Shown here: positions 23,248 through 34,200 of the stretch, piece after piece | Numbering within the stretch: position 1 is the first letter of the stretch | How the letters are laid out: each line of letters opens with the position of its first letter | Assembly (NCBI RefSeq): GCF_008033445.1 | Contig: NZ_VNKO01000023.1 | Location: 1-37,425 of the forward strand | Length of the DNA stretch: 37,425 bases | Origin: Vulcaniibacterium gelatinicum | Lineage (GTDB): Bacteria; Pseudomonadota; Gammaproteobacteria; Xanthomonadales; Xanthomonadaceae | Direction of reading: 5' to 3' | Program-made: the position numbers and the translations under genes | Notes under the pieces: generated by a model | The model's database searches: none | What the model was told of the DNA's origin: nothing | What the model saw: only the letters and a program-made list of their open reading frames with translations

Positions 23248-24483
23248 TCAGCCCGGCGTCCGCTGCCGCGGCAAGGTCAGCCAGGACCAGACCAGGCCGA
23301 GCACCGCGGCGATGGTCGAGGCCAGCAGGATCCCGAGCACGCTGATGTCGTACACGTGGCCGTCGTCGGAAAAGGCCAGCGAACTGATGAACAGGCTCAT
23401 GGTGAAGCCGATCCCGCACAGCAGGCCGAGCCCGAGCAGCGACTTGTTGTCCATCCCGCGCGGCAGCTGGACGATGCCGAGCGCGCGCGCCAGCAGCGCC
23501 GCGCCGACGATCCCGATCGGCTTGCCCAGCAGCAGCCCGAGGGCCACGCCCAGGGCCACCGGCGAGAGCAGGTCGTCGGCCTGGAAATTGGCGAACACCA
23601 GGCCCGAATTGGCGAACGCGAACAGCGGCAGGATCACGTACGCGACCAGCGGATGCAGGTTGTGCTCGAGCGTCTCCAGCGGCGAATGCTCGATCTCGTC
23701 CGGCACCGCGTCGCCCTTGCGCACGTGCGGGATCAGCAGGCCGGTGGCCACGCCGGCCAGGGTCGCGTGCACGCCGGACTTGAGCACGCACACCCACATC
23801 ACCGCGCCCAGCAGCAGGTACGGCGCGATCGCACGCACCCCGCGCCGGTTGAGCAGCACCATCAGCCCCAGCGCCGCGCCGGCCCAGGCGAGCGCGGCCA
23901 GAGACAGCTTGTGGGTGTAGAACATGGCGATGATCACGATCGCGATCAGGTCGTCCACCACCGCGATGGTGGACAGCAGGATCTTCATCCCTGGCGGCGC
24001 GCGCGAACCGAGCAGGGCCAGGATGCCGAGCGCGAAGGCGATGTCGGTGGCGGCCGGCACCGCCCAGCCCTGCATCGCCACCGGATCACCACGATTGATC
24101 AGCCAGTAGATCGCCGCCGGCACCACCACGCCCGCGAATGCGCACACGAACGGCAGGGTGATCTGGGCGCGCGTGGAGAGCTGGCCCGACAGCACCTCGC
24201 GCTTGATCTCCAGCGCCACCAGCAGGAAGAACACCGCCATCAGCCCGTCGTTGATCCACAACAGCAGCGGCTTGGCGATGTCGAGCTGGCCGATCCGCAC
24301 CTGTACCAGCAATGCGCGGAAGGCATTGTAGGCATCCACCAGCGGTGAATTGGCGAACACCAGCGCCAGCACCGCCGCGCCGATCAGCAGGATGCCGGCG
24401 GCGGCCTCGAGGCGGAAGAACTCGCGCAGCGCGGCGACGGCGCGCGGCAGGACGGGAGGGGGCTTGCGTCCGGTCATGGCCAT
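23248..24483 (-). CDS. nhaA: Na+/H+ antiporter NhaA
   Basis: A 411-residue inner-membrane antiporter, about twelve helices, that exports Na+ in exchange for protons. The N-terminal block is FFRLEAAAGILLIGAAVLAL, and the ion-binding aspartates lie in STIAVVDDLIAIVIIA (the pair equivalent to E. coli D163/D164). PAATDIAFALGILALLG holds the D133-equivalent. The C-terminal half contains IGIVGAALLARALGI and GIGFTMSLFISSLAF. ATG at 24483 or 24477 could be used. It is 10 bp downstream of the Na+/Ca2+ exchanger gene, so the two form an ion-homeostasis operon. Confidence 0.95.
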   Translation of the reverse strand: MAMTGRKPPPVLPRAVAALREFFRLEAAAGILLIGAAVLALVFANSPLVDAYNAFRALLVQVRIGQLDIAKPLLLWINDGLMAVFFLLVALEIKREVLSGQLSTRAQITLPFVCAFAGVVVPAAIYWLINRGDPVAMQGWAVPAATDIAFALGILALLGSRAPPGMKILLSTIAVVDDLIAIVIIAMFYTHKLSLAALAWAGAALGLMVLLNRRGVRAIAPYLLLGAVMWVCVLKSGVHATLAGVATGLLIPHVRKGDAVPDEIEHSPLETLEHNLHPLVAYVILPLFAFANSGLVFANFQADDLLSPVALGVALGLLLGKPIGIVGAALLARALGIVQLPRGMDNKSLLGLGLLCGIGFTMSLFISSLAFSDDGHVYDISVLGILLASTIAAVLGLVWSWLTLPRQRTPG

Positions 24484-24493
24484 GCGGGGAGCG

Positions 24494-25456
24494 TCAGAGC
24501 GCCGTCGGCTGGATCAGCACCAGCTCGAACAGCAACCAGGCCAAGTATGCCGCAACCAGCACGCCGCCCTCGCCACGGGTGATGCGCAGATCGCCGCGCA
24601 GCATCGGGTACAGCACCAGCGCGAGCGCCAGCGCCGCCGGCAGCTCGAACCAGGTGAACGAGCCCGGCAGCGGCAGCGGGCGGAACGCGGCCATGCCGCC
24701 GAGCACGAAGGTCAGGTTGAACAGGCTCGAGCCGATCGCGTGGCCGGCGACCACATCGCCCTGCCCGCGCCGCGCCGCGGCGACCGCGGCGGCGATCTCC
24801 GGCAACGCGGTGCCGACCGCGACCGGCAGCAGGCCGGTCAGCAGCGGCGACAGGCCGAGCGCGGCGCCGAGCGGGGGCGCGTTCTCCACCACCAGCCGCG
24901 CGCCGTACCAGAGCGCCACCGCGGCGATCGCGAGCCGCAGCGCGTTGAGCAGCGGATCGGTGCGGGTGGCCTCGAACGCCTCCAGCGCCTCGCGCACCTC
25001 CGCGCGCTCGTCGCGGCTGCGCGCGAACAGGAACCCGAGCGCGAGCACGAACAGCGCCAGCAGCACGGCGCCCTCGCCGCGGCCGAGCACGCTGTCGCGG
25101 CCGAACACGATCGCCAGCACGCTGGCCAGGGCGAAGCCGAGCAGCAGCGGCGCCAGCGCGCGCCAGCGCACCGTCAGCGGCGCGACCAGCGCGGCGATGC
25201 CGAGGGTCAGCCCGAAGTTGACCAGGTTGCTGCCGACCGCGTTGCCGAGCGCGATGTCCTGGTACCCGGCCCAGACCGCACGTGCGTTGACCGCCAGTTC
25301 CGGCACCGAGCTGGCGAAGGCCACCAGCAGCACGCCGGTGGCGAACGGCGACAGGCCCAGCCGCCGCGACAGGCCCGAGGCGCCCTTGACCAGCGAATCG
25401 CCGCCCAGCGCAAGCAGCACCAGGCCCAGCAGGAACATCCCGACCGTCGTCAGCAT
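24494..25456 (-). CDS. calcium/sodium antiporter (CaCA family, YrbG-like)
   Basis: A 320-residue inner-membrane exchanger with two inverted alpha-repeats: AFASSVPELAVNARA and GNAVGSNLVNFGLTLG in the first, AVGTALPEIAAAVAAA and GHAIGSSLFNLTFVLGG in the second. The two glutamates (in PEL and PEI) are the expected cation ligands. About ten helices are visible, with a short charged loop (RSRDERAEVREALEAFEATR) between the halves. It is related to K+-dependent or -independent Na+/Ca2+ exchangers. It starts with ATG at 25456, following a 50-bp gap after hmgA, and heads the nhaA-epimerase group. Confidence 0.9.
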   Translation of the reverse strand: MLTTVGMFLLGLVLLALGGDSLVKGASGLSRRLGLSPFATGVLLVAFASSVPELAVNARAVWAGYQDIALGNAVGSNLVNFGLTLGIAALVAPLTVRWRALAPLLLGFALASVLAIVFGRDSVLGRGEGAVLLALFVLALGFLFARSRDERAEVREALEAFEATRTDPLLNALRLAIAAVALWYGARLVVENAPPLGAALGLSPLLTGLLPVAVGTALPEIAAAVAAARRGQGDVVAGHAIGSSLFNLTFVLGGMAAFRPLPLPGSFTWFELPAALALALVLYPMLRGDLRITRGEGGVLVAAYLAWLLFELVLIQPTAL

Positions 25457-25506
25457 CGCCCCGTCTCCCGCGGATCCGGGGCGATTCTAGCCGGCAACCG
25501 CGGCGC

Positions 25507-26802
25507 TCAGCCGCGCGGCGGCGCGAAATGCTTCTTCAGACCCGCCCAGCACTGCTGGTAGTCGCGCTGCCGGTGCGGCGCCTCCAGCGCCTGCTGCGCC
25601 GGCCGGATCACCGCCCGGGTCTCGAACATGAACGCCATCGTGTCGGTGATGATGTCCGGCCTGGACAGGTCGGCGTTGCTGGCCTTCTCGAACGTCGCCG
25701 CATCCGGGCCGTGCCCGGTCATGCAGTTGTGCAGCGACGCCCCGCCCGGCGCGAAGCCTTCCGCCTTGGCGTCGTACACGCCGTGGATCAGCCCCATGAA
25801 CTCGCTGGCCACGTTGCGGTGGAACCACGGCGGCCGGAACGTGTCCTGCATCGCCAGGATCCGCGGCGGGAAGATCACGAAGTCCATGTTCGCCGTGCCC
25901 GGCGTATCGCTGGGCGAGGTCAGCACGGTGAAGATGGACGGGTCGGGATGGTCGTAGCTGATCGAGCCGATGGTGTTGAAGCGGCGCAGGTCGTACTTGT
26001 ACGGCGCGTAGTTGCCGTGCCAGCCGACCACGTCGAGCGGCGAATGGCCGATCGGCGCGCGCCACAGGTGGCCCTGGAACTTGGCGATCAGCTCGAACCC
26101 GCCCTCCAGGTCCTCGTAGGCCGCGTGCGGGGTAAGGAAGTCGCGCGGATTGGCCAGGCCGTTGCTGCCGATCGGCCCCAGGTCCGGCAGGCGCAGCAGC
26201 GCGCCGAAGTTCTCGGCCACGTAGCCGCGCGAGGGGCCGTCCGGCAGCTCGACCCGGAAGCGGATGCCGCGCGGGATCACCGCGATCTCCTGCGGCTCGA
26301 CCTCGAGCACGCCGAGCTCGGTGGCGATGCGCAGCCGGCCGAGCTGCGGCACCAGCAGCAGCTCGCCGTCGGCGTCGTAGAAATAGCGGCCCTGCATGTC
26401 GCGGTTGGCCGCGTACAGGTGCACGCCGACGCCGGTCTGCGCCGCCGGCCCGCCGTTGCCGGCCATGGTGTACAGGCCGTCCACGAAATCGACCGGCGCC
26501 TGCGGCAGCGGCAGCGGGCTCCAGCGCAGCTGGTCCGGGGTCACCGGGCCGGCGTCGAAGTCGTTGTGGAAACGCGGCTGGGCATACGGCGCGAACGCGC
26601 CGTGCATCGCCGCCGGCCGGATCCGGTACAGCCAGCTGCGCCGGTTCTCGCGCCGCGGCGCGGTGAACGCGGTGCCGGAGATCTGCTCCGCGTACAGCCC
26701 GTAGGCCACCTTCTGCGGCGAATTGCGCCCCACCGGCAGCGCGCCGGGGATCGCCTCGCTGGCGAACTCGTTGCCGAATCCCGACTGGTAGCCGGCCGCC
26801 AT
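25507..26802 (-). CDS. hmgA: homogentisate 1,2-dioxygenase
   Basis: A 431-residue non-haem iron dioxygenase that opens the homogentisate ring to maleylacetoacetate. The likely iron ligands H328 (PPWFHRN), E334 (ASEFMGL) and H364 ([13 protein letters not shown]) have exactly the spacing of the human enzyme (335, 341, 371). The opening [19 protein letters not shown] is typical. The ATG at 26802 overlaps the hppD stop (TGATG), so the two cistrons are translationally coupled; a GTG one codon upstream is also in frame. The product is processed by maiA and fahA at 6.6-8.4 kb. Confidence 0.97.
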   Translation of the reverse strand: MAAGYQSGFGNEFASEAIPGALPVGRNSPQKVAYGLYAEQISGTAFTAPRRENRRSWLYRIRPAAMHGAFAPYAQPRFHNDFDAGPVTPDQLRWSPLPLPQAPVDFVDGLYTMAGNGGPAAQTGVGVHLYAANRDMQGRYFYDADGELLLVPQLGRLRIATELGVLEVEPQEIAVIPRGIRFRVELPDGPSRGYVAENFGALLRLPDLGPIGSNGLANPRDFLTPHAAYEDLEGGFELIAKFQGHLWRAPIGHSPLDVVGWHGNYAPYKYDLRRFNTIGSISYDHPDPSIFTVLTSPSDTPGTANMDFVIFPPRILAMQDTFRPPWFHRNVASEFMGLIHGVYDAKAEGFAPGGASLHNCMTGHGPDAATFEKASNADLSRPDIITDTMAFMFETRAVIRPAQQALEAPHRQRDYQQCWAGLKKHFAPPRG

Positions 26803-27917
26803 CACAGCACCCCGCGCCGCATCTGGTCGCGCTCGATGCTCTCGAACAGGGCCTGGAAGTTGCCCTCGCCGAAGCCCTCGTTGCCCTTGCGCTGGATGAT
26901 CTCGAAGAAGATCGGGCCGATCGCGTTCTGGGTGAAGATCTGCAGCAGCTTGCGGGTCTTGGTTTCCGGGTCGGCGTCAATCAGGATCTTGTTCCGCTGC
27001 AGGCGCGGCACGTCCTCGCCGTGGTTGGGGATGCGCTGGTCAATCACCTCGAAATAGGTGTCGGGCGTGTCCAGGAACTCGACCCCGGCCGCGCGCATCC
27101 TCTCCACCGTGTCGTAGATGTCGTCGGTGAAGCAGGCGATGTGCTGGATGCCCTCGCCCTTGTACTGGTCGAGGTACTCGTTGATCTGCGACTTCGGGTC
27201 GGAGGACTCGTTGAGCGGGATGCGCACGATCCCGTCCGGCGCGGTCATCGCCTTCGACACCAGCCCGGTCTTGGCGCCCTTGATGTCGAAGTAGCGGATC
27301 TCGCGGAAGTTGAACAGCTTCTCGTAGTAGCTGGCCCACTTCTCCATGTTGCCGAAGTAGAGGTTGTGGGTCAGGTGGTCAATGAAAGTGAGGCCGAAGC
27401 CCTTCGGGTTCTGCTCGGCGCCCTCGACCGGCAGGTAGTCGCCGTCGTAGATCGAGCCACGCTCGCCGTAGCGGTCCACCAGGTACAGCATGCAGTCGCC
27501 GATGCCCTTGACCACCGGCGCGTCCACCGCCTTGCTCGCCTCCTTGTGGGTCACCGCCTCGCCGCCGTTGCGCAGCACCGTCTGGTACACCTCCTGCGCC
27601 GGCTTCCTGAACCGGATCGCGAAGCCGCAGGCGCAGGGGCCGTGGGCCTTGGCGAAATCGGCGGCGAACGAGTCCGGGTCCTCGTTGACCAGGAAGTTGA
27701 CCCCGCCCTGGCGGTACACCGTGATCGGGCGCGACTTGTGCCGCAGCACCGCGGTGAAGCCCATCCTGCGGAAATAGTCGTGCAGCTCAGCACCCCGGCC
27801 CGCGGGCGCGGCGAACTCGACGAACTCGAAGCCGTCGATGCCCATCGGGTTCTCGAACGTGGTCACCTGCATGCCGAGGTTCGGCTGCGCGGGAGTGGTG
27901 TGCGGCTGGGCGCTCAT
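26802..27917 (-). CDS. hppD: 4-hydroxyphenylpyruvate dioxygenase
   Basis: A 371-residue Fe(II) dioxygenase that converts 4-hydroxyphenylpyruvate to homogentisate. The metal ligands are H181 (FIDHLTHN), H259 ([11 protein letters not shown]) and E339 ([12 protein letters not shown]). The C-terminal [18 protein letters not shown] is the substrate-gating helix. The ATG at 27917 follows AGGAG with 7 nt spacing. It is the first gene of hppD-hmgA, with its promoter and a perfect palindromic operator at 27984-28012 and marR divergently upstream. Homogentisate can also form brown pyomelanin if downstream steps fail. Confidence 0.97.
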   Translation of the reverse strand: MSAQPHTTPAQPNLGMQVTTFENPMGIDGFEFVEFAAPAGRGAELHDYFRRMGFTAVLRHKSRPITVYRQGGVNFLVNEDPDSFAADFAKAHGPCACGFAIRFRKPAQEVYQTVLRNGGEAVTHKEASKAVDAPVVKGIGDCMLYLVDRYGERGSIYDGDYLPVEGAEQNPKGFGLTFIDHLTHNLYFGNMEKWASYYEKLFNFREIRYFDIKGAKTGLVSKAMTAPDGIVRIPLNESSDPKSQINEYLDQYKGEGIQHIACFTDDIYDTVERMRAAGVEFLDTPDTYFEVIDQRIPNHGEDVPRLQRNKILIDADPETKTRKLLQIFTQNAIGPIFFEIIQRKGNEGFGEGNFQALFESIERDQMRRGVL

Positions 27918-27983
27918 CGGGGTGCTCCTGGAGGCGATGCGTGGGGCGCGTGCTGCGCCGCGGCTTGCGCCGGGCAGCGTGCA

Positions 27984-28012
27984 GTTATAGTTTCAAGTGA
28001 AACCATTTGCAA
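27984..28012 (-). promoter_or_regulatory. hppD promoter with a palindromic operator between -35 and -10
   Basis: On the minus strand TTGCAA (28007-28012) and TATAAC (27984-27989) are 17 bp apart, both close to consensus. Inside the spacer lies the perfect palindrome GTTTCAAGTGAAAC (27990-28003, plus-strand reading), so a bound regulator would block RNA polymerase. On the plus strand TATAGT (27986-27991) could be the marR -10, also overlapping the operator, allowing self-control. A near-copy is at 8390-8403. Confidence 0.75.
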
Positions 28013-28025
28013 GGCGCATCGCAGC

Positions 28026-28511
28026 ATGCCCCCCGCCCGCCCGCGTCCCGGCCACGCCCGCCTCGACCTGGAACACTTCCTGCCCTACCGGCTCAGCGTG
28101 CTTTCCAACCGGGTCAGCCAGACCATCGCCGGCGCCTACGCGCGGCGCTTCGGCATCGGCATCACCGAGTGGCGGGTGATCGCGGTGCTCGGCCGCTATC
28201 CCGGCCTGTCGGCCAACGGCGTGGCCGCGCGCACCGCGATGGACAAGGTGGCGGTGAGCCGCGCGGTGGCGCGCCTGCTCGACCGCGGCCTGCTCGCACG
28301 CGACACCCACGGCGAGGACCGCCGCCGCTCGGTGCTGGCGCTGAGCGAGGCCGGCCACCGCATCTACGACGAGGTGGTGCCGCTGGCGCTGGCCTACGAA
28401 CGCCGCCTGCTGGCGCCGCTGGACGAAACCGAGCGCGCCCAGCTCGACCGCCTGCTGCGCAAGCTCGGCGACGGCGTGGACGCACTGGAGACCGGCGACG
28501 CCGCCGGCTGA
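28026..28511 (+). CDS. MarR-family transcriptional regulator of tyrosine/homogentisate genes
   Basis: A 161-residue winged-helix regulator. Dimerisation helices flank the DNA-binding domain: RLSVLSNRVSQTIAGAYARR, then ITEWRVIAVLGRYPGLSANG, recognition helix AMDKVAVSRAVARLLDRGLL, and the wing DTHGEDRRRSVLALSEAG. It is divergent from hppD with only 108 bp and a palindromic operator between, the usual layout of a self-regulating local repressor. The effector could be 4-hydroxyphenylpyruvate or homogentisate; this is inferred from position only. ATG at 28026. Confidence 0.88.
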   Translation: MPPARPRPGHARLDLEHFLPYRLSVLSNRVSQTIAGAYARRFGIGITEWRVIAVLGRYPGLSANGVAARTAMDKVAVSRAVARLLDRGLLARDTHGEDRRRSVLALSEAGHRIYDEVVPLALAYERRLLAPLDETERAQLDRLLRKLGDGVDALETGDAAG

Positions 28512-28531
28512 CTCCCCGGCGCCCCCAGAAA

Positions 28532-28561
28532 CGACGACGGCGGCCGAAGCCGCCGCCGTCG
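28532..28561. terminator. hairpin between convergent marR and peptide-transporter genes
   Basis: Arms of 13 bp (28532-28544 and 28549-28561, CGACGACGGCGGC against GCCGCCGCCGTCG) pair with one mismatch around a CGAA loop, followed on the plus strand by CTTGCCGTC. A likely end for marR mRNA, without a clear T-run. Confidence 0.5.
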
Positions 28562-28609
28562 CTTGCCGTCATCGGCAGCGCCCGCGCGCTGCACGCGCGG
28601 GCGCAAGCG

Positions 28610-30112
28610 TCACTTCACCCCGTGCATCAGCCGGTTGATCAGCGGCGCGATCAGGAACAGCAGCGCGCCCAGGCCGATCAGGATCCAGAAGCCGAAGGTG
28701 TAGCCGGCGTGCGCCGAGGCCACGGTCATGCCGCCCTCGCCGCTGACGTGGCTGGCGAAGATGCCCGACAGGTTGTTGCCGATCGCGGTGGACAGGAACC
28801 AGCCGCCCATGCCGAAGCCGACCAGCTTCACCGGCGCGAGCTTGGTCACCATGGACAGGCCGATCGGCGACAGGCACAGCTCGCCGACGGTCTGGATCAC
28901 GTACACCGCGACCAGGGTCCAGAACGGGATCTTGCCGGCGTCGTCCACCAGGCTCGACAGCGCGAACATCAGCAGCAGGAAGGCCAGGCCGTTGAAGATC
29001 AGGCCGAGGCCGAACTTGCGCGGGATGGAGGGGTTGGCCTTGCCCATCCGCACCCACAGCCAGGCGAACACCGGCCCCAGGGCGAGGATCGCGATCGGGT
29101 TGACCGACTGGAACCAGCCGACCGGGAAGATCCAGCCGCTCAGGTCGCGGTCCACGATGTTCTGGGCGAGGAAGTTGAACGAGCTGCCGGCCTGCTCGAA
29201 GAACATCCAGAACAGCACGTTGAACGCGAAGATGATCAGCATCGCCAGCGCGCGGTCGCGCTGCACCGCCCCTTCGCGCACGCCTTCGGTCAGGATCAGC
29301 ACGCACAGCGCGACGAACAGCAGGCCGAGGATCCAGGCCAGCACGCCGGCGTCAATCGTGAGCAGGAAATACACCAGCGGCACCGCCGCGATCGTGCCGA
29401 CCGCCACCCACAGCGAGCGCGTCCGGCCCTCCGCGCCCTCCGGCGGGCGGCCGACGCCGCCGAGCTGGCGCCGCCCGAACCAGAACCAGACCAGGCTCAC
29501 CAGCATGCCGACGCCGGAGGTGAGGAACACGACCTTGTAGGCGGGCATGTCGGGCGAGCCGCCGAAGGTGTGCTCGGCCAGCCAGCCGGTCAGCAGCGGG
29601 GCGACGAACGCGCCGGCGTTGATGCCCATGTAGAAGATCGTGAAGCCGGAATCGCGGCGCGGATCCTCCAGGGGATAGAGCTTGCCGACCATGGTCGAGA
29701 TGTTCGGCTTGAACAGGCCGTTGCCGGCGATGATCGTGGCCAGGCCGATCCGGAACACCTGTTCGTTCGGGATCGCGATCATGAACAGGCCCGCCGACAT
29801 GATCACCGCGCCGATCAGGATCGAACGCTGCGGCCCGATCAGGCGGTCGGCGACGTAGCCGCCGAACAGCGACGCGGCGTAGATCAGCGCCAGGTAGGCG
29901 CCGTACAGGCGGTTGGCCGGCGCCTCGCCGGCGCCTGAGCCGTCGTAGAACTGGGCCACGATGTACAGCACCAGCGCCCAGCGGATGCCGTAGAAGGCGA
30001 AGCGCTCCCAGAACTCGGTCATGAACAGCATCCACAGCGGACGTGGATGGCCGAGCACCTGCTTGAATTCCGGAATCGGCTCCGGCGTGGTGGAAATTGC
30101 GGCACCGCTCAT
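28610..30112 (-). CDS. POT-family proton-dependent oligopeptide transporter
   Basis: A 500-residue major-facilitator protein, about 14 helices, that takes up di- and tripeptides with protons. It has the family motif EFWERFAFYGIRW (ExxER proton-binding region) near the N-terminus, GRQ-like PTR2 segment GNGLFKPNISTMVGKLYP, the signature DSGFTIFYMGINAGAF, and in the C-terminal half FEQAGSSFNFLAQNI and GELCLSPIGLSMVTKLAP. ATG at 30112 is chosen because the next 23 upstream codons are not protein-like and GGGGGGA precedes it. It converges on marR. Peptide uptake would supply aromatic amino acids to the nearby catabolic genes; that link is inference. Confidence 0.93.
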   Translation of the reverse strand: MSGAAISTTPEPIPEFKQVLGHPRPLWMLFMTEFWERFAFYGIRWALVLYIVAQFYDGSGAGEAPANRLYGAYLALIYAASLFGGYVADRLIGPQRSILIGAVIMSAGLFMIAIPNEQVFRIGLATIIAGNGLFKPNISTMVGKLYPLEDPRRDSGFTIFYMGINAGAFVAPLLTGWLAEHTFGGSPDMPAYKVVFLTSGVGMLVSLVWFWFGRRQLGGVGRPPEGAEGRTRSLWVAVGTIAAVPLVYFLLTIDAGVLAWILGLLFVALCVLILTEGVREGAVQRDRALAMLIIFAFNVLFWMFFEQAGSSFNFLAQNIVDRDLSGWIFPVGWFQSVNPIAILALGPVFAWLWVRMGKANPSIPRKFGLGLIFNGLAFLLLMFALSSLVDDAGKIPFWTLVAVYVIQTVGELCLSPIGLSMVTKLAPVKLVGFGMGGWFLSTAIGNNLSGIFASHVSGEGGMTVASAHAGYTFGFWILIGLGALLFLIAPLINRLMHGVK

Positions 30113-30248
30113 GCGGTTATCCCCCCGTGTCTGGTTCAGGAAATCAGGACCCGCGCCGGGCGCGGGACGCGCGAGGATCACCGAGCGGTGGCGGCGGCGT
30201 CAAACCGGGGGCGCATGCTGCGCCGCAACATCGCCGCCCGCGGGCGTC

Positions 30249-31118
30249 CTACGGCCCCGGCCGCGGCGCGCCGATCACCGTGCGCACCTCGAACAGCTCG
30301 GGGAAGAAGCTCAGCTCCAGCGCCTGCTTGAGGAAGCCCACCCCGGAGGAGCCGCCGGTGCCGCGCTTGTGGCCGATGATCCGCAGCACGGTGCGCATGT
30401 GGCGGAAGCGCCAGAGCTGGAACTGCGATTCGAGGTCCACCAGGTCCTCGCACAAGGCGTACTCGCGCCAGTACGTCGCGGTGTCCTCGTAGATGCGCTC
30501 GAACACCGGCACCAGCGCCGGGTCGAACGCGTGCGGCTGCGCCCAGTCGCGCTCCAGGTGCCGCGCCGGCACCGCGTGGCCCCAGCGCGCCAGGTAGCGC
30601 AGGAACTCGTCGTACAGGCTCGGCGCCTGCAGCACCTCGCGCAACGCGCCCTGCCCGGCCGGGTCGTGGGCGAACACCGCCAGCATCTGCGCGTTCTTGT
30701 TGCCGAGCAGGAACTCGACCATGCGGTACTGCAGCGACTGGAAGCCCGAGGACGGCCCGAGCACGTCGCGGAACTCCATGTATTCCGACGGCGTGAGCGT
30801 CTCCAGCACCGACCACTGCGCGGTGAGCTGGTCGAGCACGCGCTTGCAGCGCGCGGCGACCTTGTCGAAGCGCGAGATGCGGTCGGCGCGCAGGTGCGCC
30901 ACCGCCGCGGTGAGCTCGTGGATCAGCAGCTTCAGCCACAGCTCCGAGGTCTGGTGCTGGATGATGAACAGCATCTCGTCGTGGTGCGGCGGATCGGTCA
31001 GCGGCTGTTGCGCCGACAGCAGCCGGTCCAGGCGCAGGTAGCCGCCGTAGGTGATCCGGCCGGCCAGGTCGGTGTGGATCCCGGCCTCGAGGGGACGCTG
31101 GTTGTCTTCGCTGCTCAT
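30249..31118 (-). CDS. kynA: tryptophan 2,3-dioxygenase
   Basis: A 289-residue haem dioxygenase that opens the indole ring of L-tryptophan to N-formylkynurenine. The residues fall at the same numbers as in the X. campestris enzyme: H55 ([11 protein letters not shown], substrate-indole contact), R117 ([11 protein letters not shown], carboxylate contact) and H240 ([19 protein letters not shown], haem iron ligand). The GTGGSSG segment closes over the substrate. No kynB or kynU is adjacent. It is divergent from the nuclease gene with 146 bp between them, and 136 bp separate it from the peptide transporter gene downstream. Confidence 0.97.
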   Translation of the reverse strand: MSSEDNQRPLEAGIHTDLAGRITYGGYLRLDRLLSAQQPLTDPPHHDEMLFIIQHQTSELWLKLLIHELTAAVAHLRADRISRFDKVAARCKRVLDQLTAQWSVLETLTPSEYMEFRDVLGPSSGFQSLQYRMVEFLLGNKNAQMLAVFAHDPAGQGALREVLQAPSLYDEFLRYLARWGHAVPARHLERDWAQPHAFDPALVPVFERIYEDTATYWREYALCEDLVDLESQFQLWRFRHMRTVLRIIGHKRGTGGSSGVGFLKQALELSFFPELFEVRTVIGAPRPGP

Positions 31119-31264
31119 GGCGGCGCCTGGTGCGGTGCAGCAGACAAGGGTACTGCATCGCCTTTAGCATGCGTCACCGCACTGTCACGGACGGCCGGCA
31201 GGCTGCCGGGCCACGACTTGTTTTGGCCGCATGGCGCGGATCGCGCCGCTTGGGGAGAGAGGGG

Positions 31265-34200
31265 ATGAAGCACGGACTTGCGCGCCTGCTGGCGCTGGGA
31301 TGCATGTTGGCCGGGGCCTGCGGGCTGGCCCGGGCCCAGGTGGTGATCAGCCAGGTGTACGGCGGCGGCGGCAACAGCGGCGCCACCTGGAAGAGCGATT
31401 TCATCGAGCTGCGCAACACCGGCAGCGCGCCGGTGAACCTGGGCGGCTGGTCGGTGCAGTACGCCTCGGCCACGGGCACGAGCTGGCAGCGCACCAACCT
31501 CTCCGGCACGATCGCGCCCGGCGGCTATTACCTGGTCAAGCAGGCCGACGGCGCCGGCGGCACCACGCCGCTGCCCACGCCCGACGCCAGCGGCACGATC
31601 GCGATGTCGGCGAGCGCGGGCAAGGTCGCCCTGGTCGCCGGCACGGCCACGCTGAGCGGCAGCTGCCCGCTGGGCGGGGCGGTGGTGGACTTCGTCGGCT
31701 TCGGCGGCGCCAACTGCTTCGAGGGCACGGGCCCGGCGCCGACGCTGGGCAACACCACCGCGGCGCTGCGCAAGAACGCCGGCGCCGCCGACAGCAACGA
31801 CAACGCCGCCGACTTCACCGCCGGCACGCCAACGCCGCGCAACAGCGCCACCGCGCCGCCGGACGCGCCGCTGGCGCTGAGCATCGCCCGCATCCAGGGC
31901 GCGGGCCCGACCTCGCCGTACCTGGACCGGCGCGTGGTCACCGAAGGCATCGTCACCGCGCGCCGGTTCAACAACGGCTTCTTCCTGCAGAGCGCCAACG
32001 ACGACGGCGACCCGGCCACGTCCGAGGGCATCTTCGTCTTCACCGGCAGCGCGCCGACGGTGGCCGTGGGCAGCCGGGTGCGGGTCACCGCCCAGGTGGC
32101 CGAGTTCACCCCGGCCAGCAACCCGCACCAGCTCCCGATCACCCAGCTGACCACGCCCGTGGTCGAGGTGCTCGAGACCGGGCTGCCGCTGCCGGCGCCG
32201 GTGGCGCTCACTGCCGCCGACCTCGCGCCTGCGGCCACGCCGGCCACGCTCGAGCGGCTCGAAGGCATGCGCGTGCAGCTGTCCCGCGCCCGCACCGTCT
32301 CCGGCTCCGGCGGCAGCCTGGACGAGGACGACGCGCTCGCCTTCACCGACGGCGTGTTCCACGTCGTGCTGCCGGAGGTGGCGCGGCCGTTCCGCGAGCC
32401 CGGCCTGAGCGTGCTCGAGGCCACGCCGATCCCGGCCGGCAAGCACCCGCCGCGCTTCGACACCAACCCCGAGCGGCTGATGGTGCGCAGCCGCGGCCAG
32501 GTCGGCGCCACGGCACTGGCGGTGGACGCCGGCGCGGAAGTGACCGGCCTGACCGGCGTGCTCGACTACGCCTCCGGCACCTGGGCGCTGCTGCCCGATC
32601 CCTCGGCGCCGGTCGCGGTCGCCGGCGGCCGCCTGCCGCAGGCGGTGAACGATCCCGCCTACGAGGAGGTCACCATCGCCGGCTTCAACCTGCTGCGCCT
32701 GTTCGACGAGGTCGCCGACGGCAACGGCGCGCCGACGCTGAAGCCGGCCGCGCTCGACAAGCGCCTGGCCAAGGCCGCCGCGGCGATCTGCCACTGGCTC
32801 AAGGCGCCCGACATCCTCGGCGTGGTCGAGGTCGAGAACCGGCGCGTGCTGGAACTGCTGGCCGCGCGCGTGGACGCGACCTGCCCGCGCGCGCCGCGCT
32901 ACGTGCCCTATCTCGAACCGGGCAACGACCGCGGCGGGATCAACGTCGGCTTCCTGGTCAGCGCGCGCGACAACGGCGCCGGCGTGGCGCGGGTGGAAGT
33001 GCTCGAGGTGGCCCAGTACGGCAAGGACGCGACCTTCGCCAATCCCGACGGCTCCTCCGACCTGCTCAACGACCGCCCGCCGCTGCTGCTGCGCGCGCGC
33101 GTGCACCAGGACAACGGCGCGCACTACGACGTCACCGTCATCGTCAACCACCTGCGCTCGCTCAACGGCATCGACGACCTCGGCCCGGGCAGCAACGGCT
33201 GGGCCAGCGAGAGCGAGCGCGTGCGCGCCAAGCGCGGCGCGCAGGCGGCGTACCTGGCGCAGCTGGTGGACTGGCGGCAGGCCCGCGACCCGGGCGAGCG
33301 CATCGTGCTGGTCGGCGACTTCAACGCGTTCGAGTTCAACGACGGCTACGTGGACGTGATGGGCATCGTGCGCGGCGAGGAGGCGCCGGCCGAGCAGGTC
33401 CTGACCTACGTGGACAGCCCGCTGCGCACCCCGCTGGTGGATGGGGGCGCGTTCGTGGCCGACCCGGCCGAGCGCTACTCCTACGTGTTCGGCGGCAACG
33501 CGCAGACGCTCGACCATGCCCTGGTCAACGAGGCGCTGGTGCTGGACGCGCTCACGGTGCGGGTGGAGCACGCACGCATCAACGCCGACTTCGGCGTGCA
33601 CCACTTCGGTGATGGCACCACGCCGCTGCGCAGCTCCGACCACGACCCGGTGCGGATCGCGATCGCGGTGCCGGCGTTCCGCAGCGCCGACCTCGCCGCC
33701 ACGGCGAGCGCGCCGGCGGAAGTGCGGGTGGGCGCACGGGTCCCGTTCCAGGCGCAGGTGCGCAACGCCGGCCCGAACGCGGCGCTGCACGCCAGCGTCG
33801 GCTTCGCCTTCGACGCGGCGGTGGCGCCGACGGTGCACGCGCCGGAAGGCTGGCAGTGCAGCGCGCCGGCGACCGAGGCGCACGCCACCACCTGCGCCTG
33901 CACCACGCCGCGGCTGGAGCCCGGCGCTTCGGCCGCGTTCACGGTGGAGGTCCCGGCCGGCGACGCGCTCGGCGGCCGCAGCCTGCGCATGGCGGTGGCC
34001 GCGGCCTCGACCATCACCGACCCGGCCAACGCCGACAACCTGGCCGAGGCGCAGGTGCAGGTGCGCGCCGAAGCCGACCTTGCGCTCGCGCTGTCCGGCC
34101 CGACGCTGCCGTTCCGCAGCGGCACCACCGCGCGCTTCCCGCTCACCCTGCGCAACGACGGCGCCGACGCGGCCTGGCAGCCGCGCGTGCGGCTGCACGG

